Both the position numbers and the translations under genes were made by a program. Of a stretch of DNA of 64,000 nt, positions 58,610 through 64,000 are shown piece after piece (the stretch's first letter is position 1; each line of letters starts with the position of its first letter). Source of the stretch: Tanypteryx hageni (taxonomy: Eukaryota; Arthropoda; Insecta; Odonata; Petaluridae); assembly GCA_028673005.1 (NCBI GenBank), contig CM054117.1:35418061-35482060 (forward strand). The letters run 5' to 3'. The notes under the pieces were generated by a model. That model saw only the letters and a list, made by a program, of their open reading frames with translations. It searched no databases and was not told the origin of the DNA.

Positions 58610-61410
58610 AAAAAAATTCCAAGTTATTATACAAACGCACAGAGTAAATTGCTTTGGAGAGGATTCAAATAAATCAAATCCGTGTCATGCATTTAAAGCA
58701 CACCTGACATTTATTCCTGGGTATCTTAATAAGCTACAAAGGAACAAATCTATTCAAGTACGCAACGTCCGTGACCAGCTCCAATTTTTTTAAAATATCA
58801 TCCAACTACTATCGTAACGCTAGCGCGTTACCTATTTATCCAGTCAGATAAAATCTAAACCAGTCTTCAATTAATGGAAATATTTATAACATCCAATACA
58901 GCAGCTTTTCCAAACATATAAACTCAGCACAATTTAAGAAACACGTTAAATCCACAAAGAGTCATACATTTGCGCATAAAGAAGTCAGGAGGGGCACAGG
59001 TGGAGTTGAGCGAGGGGGAAATATGAAGGAGAGGGAGGGAGGGTTAGAAGGAGGAAGTAGGCGGAGACAAGAGGTATGGAGGGAAGCACGAACAATGCAC
59101 AAACCATGAGCAGGACGGGCGACGGTATTATGCAAAGGCAAACATTTCATATCTTTGCGCACGAAGTTTGAACGTGAATGTTACCTCTGTATAGTTTTCT
59201 CTGATGCAAAACACTTGTTATCCTTCGCCGTTCATAGAGATGGTGATCGCTTTTAAATCACCACGAATTTCAAATCTTCGGAACAATGGAACAATTGGAG
59301 ATAAGGACCCTCACCAGTTTGGCTAAATGAGACACTGCGCGCGATAACGCGAAATGAAATTTTCGACCGAAATCAGTGGAAAACGTGGCGAATATATGTG
59401 AATACGCAATTTCAGCATGGCCTAGGAGTCAAGAACCAAAGGGTGCTACGTAATACGGTGACAACCAAAGCGGAAAATGATAAGTTGACGTCCGTTCCAG
59501 TTAACTTTCAGCTTACTCCCAGCGGCTAATTAATAACATCAAGTGTCACATATATGACAAAGTAAAGAGGTTTTCGCCACAGAAAGTGGAACGCGGAGAT
59601 CTTTAACGTCAACCTGTACAGGCAAGAGTGGAACGAGCAATATGGCTCTCGTGGAATGTTACGCGGTGAGGAGAACGTCGCCGATACTGCCACGAGTTGC
59701 CTGAATTTCAAAGAAAATAAAAGGGCGAAAAAATGAGGCAGAAAACCTTTCCATAAAGGGATGAATGAATGCCTCAGCGTACTTCTCGAGATGCATTAGA
59801 AGTTTCGCAACAACTGAAAGCCAAGTTTCGAGTTCCGCGGGAATGGTATGACAGGGCACAACTAGAATGTCGAATGAGAAGGCTAACTCGAAAATCAATT
59901 CTAAAATATCTGCATCAGACATCCAAGTTAATTGGGAAGTCGCATTCACTGTGCTCGTGTTATTATTTGAGGACTACAGTAGACGTGGTCTAACTTGAGC
60001 TCTTACGAAGACAGCGCCAAATTACACACAAGAAGGGACTAAAGGAACAGGGATGGGCGGCGATTGTGCATAATGTGGCAACGCTGCTGTCCATGAAAAA
60101 ATCTGGAGCGTTAGCTGGATACGTCTGATCTTGTTATGTACGAGCCTGTCAAATCTCCTAGAGTTTACCAAACTTAGTGGTGTATTACCTCCCAAAAACA
60201 TATATCAGCTTAAAGCCATATTGCGACACCTTTTGGAAAGCAAGGTCTAATGGAGATGTAAATAACAGGGGTGAACCGTCCGTAAGAAATTCGAAGATTG
60301 ATTCTGAAGGTAATTCAAGAAGAGGAGGAATAACTACAATTACTCTGGCGATAATATGAGAGGAATTCAAATTGGGCGATTTAGAAAAAGAACAACACTT
60401 ACCGTGGTCGAGAAAAATTTTCGATAAGGATATTGAAGTTTTCCCATAGCAGAGGTTTACACCACATTAACAGAAACTGGAATAAAGGAGGAATGAGCAA
60501 AGACTGATTCGAGATTTAGTGAAAGCAGCAACGTACAGAGCAAATAATACAAATAGATGGCAATAACTCGGTTGAGAAGCACGAGGCGATTTAAGGGAAA
60601 ATCCATAATGATTTTTTTCAGCGGTGAACAGGTTTTAACGATGTGGCAACGATCAATTATCTATACAGATTTTTGTGCGAATTCAGGAATATCATAATTC
60701 CATATTGCATAAGTTGCCTTAATGCAGTCATTTACCTCAAGAGCTTCTCAACCTCTTTGGAAGCACGGAACCCTTTAGAACTGGACATACCCCACAATGC
60801 TCCTCACACCAAAATATCAAAGGAATATAATAGGAATATAACAAAGCAAACAAACCAAACAGGAAAACGGTTAAACTCTGGTGACTCCTAAAATACTAGA
60901 ACAAATGACATTAAAATTAACAAATAACAAAAAAAAACAAAAAAGGCAAATAACGAAATAAGATCGATAAAGAGGCCATTTCAAGAAGATATTTTACAGA
61001 TTGACTCGCTGTTAAACAAAAATATACCTAATAACACTGCAATCTAACGGTCCAAAATGTTTAACTGATACAATTAAATTGCAAAAATAGTTTTAAAAAT
61101 TGAAATGTACTACAAAAAATTGTTGAAAAAGAATAATAACAATGAAATACGTTAACAAGTCGGGACGTCTGGTGAACTTACATACAACCCAGTTGCTCGA
61201 AAATCCACTTGCCTGGGACTAAACCGTTTTAAATATTACATGCTGGCAGAAATAATTTCGCTGTCTACAATTTTTCTTTTTCTTTTTTAAGTTGATTTAT
61301 GTAATGTGTTAAGCCTGATGCAGAATATATCCGTTTGCCGATTTAAAAAAATATGTTTCTGAAGTTAAATATATAGTTCTTGCGGATTCACCCGACTTTT
61401 CATGAAGAAA
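58610..61410. other. Unassigned region
   Basis: No convincing gene. TGGCAACGCTG near 60077-60087 resembles a hAT end but lacks a partner. Searched on the minus strand for a second exon of the leader at 61433-61557; none stood out. Confidence 0.35.
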
Positions 61411-61432
61411 CGACTCAATTATGATAGATTAC

Positions 61433-61557
61433 CGAGGAAAAAGTGAAACTTGTTCTTAATATCAACTGCTTTGTCGGTATCTGGCGCAGCAAATGAAGAT
61501 GTCATCAGGAAGGCGCAAATTACCAAAATTGCACTTGCCAACTTGTACATCTTCAAC
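61433..61557 (-). CDS. Candidate leader exon of a small secreted peptide
   Basis: Minus strand. An acceptor TATTGTAG|GTTGAAG ends 7 nt before ATG (61550-61548). The frame reads MYKLASAILVICAFLMTSSF, a strong signal peptide with an expected cut near FAA, then PDTDKAVDIKNKFHFFL. A donor CTCG|GTAATC lies at 61433, phase 1. If not spliced the frame stops at 61419 (43 residues). The design (5' UTR intron just before the ATG, short leader, phase-1 donor) is the same as in defensins A-C, but the leader sequence is unrelated. The next exon was not identified. No family recognised. Confidence 0.4.
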
Positions 61558-61864
61558 CTACAATAGAGTCGAATCGATTGGCAACAGAAGACATTGATAG
61601 GGGAAGTTAACATTACATTCTTTTGTTAAACTAATGTTTTATGGATTAAGCGTATTTCTTTAAACACATGATTCCAATTTGCCTACAGAAATAATTGATT
61701 TAACAATAACCTCTGAATTGCTTCCGAAAGATTTCTTGAAAAGACGTAATGAATTGTTTTTGGAGTAATATATTCGCTGCAGGCCACTTAAGCCATTTAA
61801 GTTTAAATACCAAATTCCACCATATCAGTTTATCATCACCATCAGTAGTTTCAGTCTTAAGTAT

Positions 61865-62130
61865 GGCCCTGCTGACTAGGGAATACACACCGGACACACA
61901 CAGAAGGGAGAGAAACCGGGTGCCGGCATTAGTCTACTCTTTAAGAAGAACACCAAGGGGACCAACTGCTTAAATTCCCTTACGAAGGATGGAGCGATGA
62001 TTTGCATGTTCCCCTCATGTTACACACAAATAGAAGGTCGGGCTACCTCGGAAAATCCTCCTTTCGCAGGACTCGTGCCCGGTGTCGCTTAGTACTCGAA
62101 CCACTACACCGCCGAAAACCCTATATCAGG
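61865..62130 (-). mobile_element. tRNA-derived SINE, same family as in the defensin introns
   Basis: On the minus strand the head CGGCGGTGTAGTGGTTCGAG (62115 downward) is tRNA-like with A-box text. It is followed by the family body CCATCCTTCGTAAGGGAATT and CCCCTTGGTGTTCTTCTTAA, homologous to the + strand copies at 11580, 23640 and 36270. Older copy with a degenerate B box. Confidence 0.65.
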
Positions 62131-62490
62131 TTTTATACAATCAAACCCTGATTTAGCGCCACCGTTTGCCCATCATTGATATTGTCGTTGAAGCGGGGGT
62201 GGCGGTAAACGGATGTATATGGATGCTCTATGTAATCATAAGATGGGAGTTCTGTCACAACGATTCATGGGCGGTATGCGGTGGCTATAATAATCCATGA
62301 GATTGATTAGCCAAAAATACGTACATACACGCGCGGTATGCGGTGGTGACACTGTAGAGGGAGGCGCTAAATCGGGGTTTGATTGAATTGGCGTAAGAAG
62401 CCACAACCCCCAAAGGGGTCCGTGTATCCTCCATCAGCTCCTCTTTGCAGTTACATTCACCCCTTCTCCCTCTCCCTCCTCGGCCTCGCA
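62131..62490. other. Intergenic with duplicated GCGGTATGCGGTGG blocks
   Basis: GGCGGTATGCGGTGGCTATA (62271) and GCGGTATGCGGTGGTGACAC (62333) are short direct duplicates. CAAACCCTGATTTAGCGCC (62145) is inverted relative to GGCGCTAAATCGGGGTTTGA (62362), so this is a foldback element of about 235 bp. No gene. Confidence 0.5.
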
Positions 62491-62491
62491 T

Positions 62492-62741
62492 AAATAGGCC
62501 ATTGTTTCTTAGTAAAAAATAAAGCTATGGCGTCAACAGAAAAATAGGCCATACTTTATTAGTAGAGAATAAAGCTAAAACGTCAACAGAAAAATAGGCC
62601 ATACTTTATTAGTAGAGAATAAAGCTAAAACGTCAACAGAAAAATAGGCCCTACTTTATTATTAGAAAATAATGCCATAACGTCAACAGAAAAATAGGCC
62701 ATTCATTGATAGTAGAAAATAAAGCAATGTTGTCAACAGAA
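62492..62741. repeat. 50-bp tandem repeat, five units
   Basis: Units start at 62492, 62542, 62592, 62642 and 62692, each beginning AAATAGGCC and ending CGTCAACAGAA or TGTCAACAGAA. The second and third are almost identical; the outer ones are more diverged. Each contains AATAAAGC. Confidence 0.9.
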
Positions 62742-63205
62742 AAATGGGACAATGAAGTGTAAATTAAGTAGCGATAAGGCGCCGTAATTGTAAATAAGAA
62801 AACGTATCTGAGTAATTGTGTTATGGGCCAAATACTCTCAAATCAGGTCATGGGTATCGGAGTTCGGAGTATAGGAGTTTCAAGTGTATTTACAGAATTT
62901 GATTTACAAATGTGCTTTAAAAAATGAATTATTTTCGGATTCTGCGGCATCGTTTTCACTGCAATATAACCTCCTCTCAGAGGAATCAAAAGTATAAAGG
63001 GAGAAGTTGGTCGGTGACTGAAATCAAATCGCCGGGTACACCAAAGTGGCAACAGAAGAGATTATACGGAATTCGACTTCTCGAGCAGTTTTTTTCCCGT
63101 AAGTAACTCTATAAATTTGCTATTCTTTCTACTTTTTCCGACGCAATCCCTTCTGAGTATTTAAACACAGCCAATTAAGCCATAATAACAGCATATCACA
63201 GAGGG
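62742..63205. other. Short unassigned stretch
   Basis: No gene or repeat recognised between the 50-bp tandem repeat and the MITE at 63210. Confidence 0.35.
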
Positions 63206-63209
63206 TATA

Positions 63210-63672
63210 GGACAGTTCGGCGCGACCGACGGGACAATTCGGCGCTGGGACCGTTCGGCGCCAGCAAGACGAATCTAACCACAAACCTCTCAAACCAATC
63301 CGGAGGGAGGGAATTGAAAGAATCCAATCCTCAACCACTCAACCCAACCCGGTGAAGGGAATTCAAAGAATCCAATCCTCAGCCACTCAACTCAACCCGG
63401 GGGAAGAAATTGAAAGAATCCAATCCCCAACCACTCAACCCAACCCGGGGGAGGGAATTGAAAGAATCCAATCCTCAACCACTCAACTCAACCCGGGGGA
63501 GGGAATTGAAAGAATCCAATCCCCAACCACTCAACCCAACCCGGGGGAGGGAATTGAAAGAATCCAATCCCCAACCACTAAACCCAACTAAAAGTTGTTT
63601 CTTTTCCCTCCAGGCGCCGAATAGTCCCGGCGCCGAATTGTCCGTCGCCGAATCGGTCGCGCCGAACTGTCC
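63210..63672. mobile_element. TTCGGCGC-rich MITE with internal minisatellite
   Basis: Perfect 20-bp inverted ends GGACAGTTCGGCGCGACCGA (63210-63229) and its complement (63653-63672). TTCGGCGC or its close variant occurs three times near the left end and four times near the right, at about 20-bp spacing. Between them lies a 48-bp tandem repeat. A 463-bp non-autonomous element; superfamily unknown. Second copy at 14162-14660. Confidence 0.75.
63301..63595. repeat. 48-bp minisatellite inside the MITE
   Basis: About six units with AACCCGGGGGAGGGAATTGA and GAATCCAATCC. 48 is a multiple of 3, so repetitive reading frames are open on both strands (for example ERIQSPTTQPNPGEGI repeated); these are by-products and not a gene. 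Confidence 0.85.
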
Positions 63673-64000
63673 CATTCCGATTACAGACGCTTTAATTATA
63701 ATTATCAGTAATGGATACCAGAGGAGATCAAATGGTTTCAAATATTATCATTTTCCTGTTAAGTAAATGTCATATTTCGATTCTTTAAAACAGTAAAGTT
63801 ACTAAGGGTTCATTTACGCGTTTTTGAAATCTACAAAGAATTAAAGAGATAAATCTACACTTTATAAAATCGCCATATCTTAAAAAATTTCATGTTCCGA
63901 ACAAGTAATAAAAAAATCATTTGATTCATTTTATACCCATTTGATCCTCTTTTATTATTTCATCTTTGCAGAGTATTCCGGCAGAAAAATTCAACGCCCG
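63673..64000. other. Window end, nothing recognised
   Basis: AT-rich DNA without recognisable features. Confidence 0.35.

Noticed and set aside
60077..60087. TGGCAACGCTG as an end of a hAT element like 30916-33850
   Set aside because: No matching opposite end or 8-bp duplication was found nearby.
61140..61260. Second exon for the leader at 61433-61557
   Set aside because: A TTGTAG acceptor exists but with a purine-rich upstream tract, and the frame gives only about nine residues before a stop.
63352..63766. Repetitive open frames with 16-residue units
   Set aside because: Produced by a 48-bp minisatellite inside a MITE; frames are open on both strands.
1..64000. CRISPR arrays, operons or other prokaryotic systems
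   Set aside because: The window has spliced genes, LINEs, SINEs and DNA transposons of animal type; the regular repeats are satellites or MITE interiors without spacer diversity.

Overview
This window is eukaryotic nuclear DNA, AT-rich and crowded with transposons. It is most likely from a chelicerate, and a scorpion is my best guess. The guess rests on three spliced genes whose mature product begins GFGCP and has the ancient invertebrate-type defensin spacing C-x6-C-x3-C-x9-C-x7-C-x-C, as in scorpion and tick defensins. A short leader exon sits behind a 5' UTR intron and a phase-1 intron precedes the mature peptide. No species can be read directly from the sequence.

Layout. 1-8.0 kb holds non-LTR retrotransposons: a decayed endonuclease fragment, an almost complete CR1-like LINE (SGNH-fold ORF1, endonuclease/RT ORF2 with one frameshift), and a second decayed LINE carrying a 317-bp piece of that ORF1. 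8.0-38 kb holds three tandem duplication units (A, B, C), each with one defensin gene on the + strand. Each gene has a kB-like site, a TATA box, a 5' UTR exon, a leader exon, a mature-peptide exon and a poly(A) signal. The units are separated and interrupted by a repeat family with a hairpin/CTAG end (14.7-20.0 and 24.6-25.9 kb), an RTE-type LINE fragment, a 2.9-kb hAT transposon with 8-bp target duplication, a 0.87-kb hAT MITE, tRNA-derived SINEs and a tRNA-like sequence. 38-64 kb is mostly unrecognised or transposon-derived. It also contains a fourth, divergent defensin-type exon on the minus strand at 48.7 kb, which is not apparent as an ordinary long ORF, and a minus-strand signal-peptide exon at 61.4 kb.

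How it works together. The three + strand defensins share near-identical leaders and highly similar introns and flanks, but the mature peptides differ at many positions outside the cysteines and the GFGCP and GG motifs. A and B differ by 14 replacements against 2 silent changes in the mature exon. This is what recent duplication with rapid diversification of a secreted antimicrobial peptide would look like. Shared and private insertions give the order ((A,B),C). A kB consensus about 30 bp upstream of the TATA box in copy A is degenerate in B and C, so induction may also have diverged.

All assignments come from reading the sequence. No database search was done. Gene models are unsupported by transcripts.
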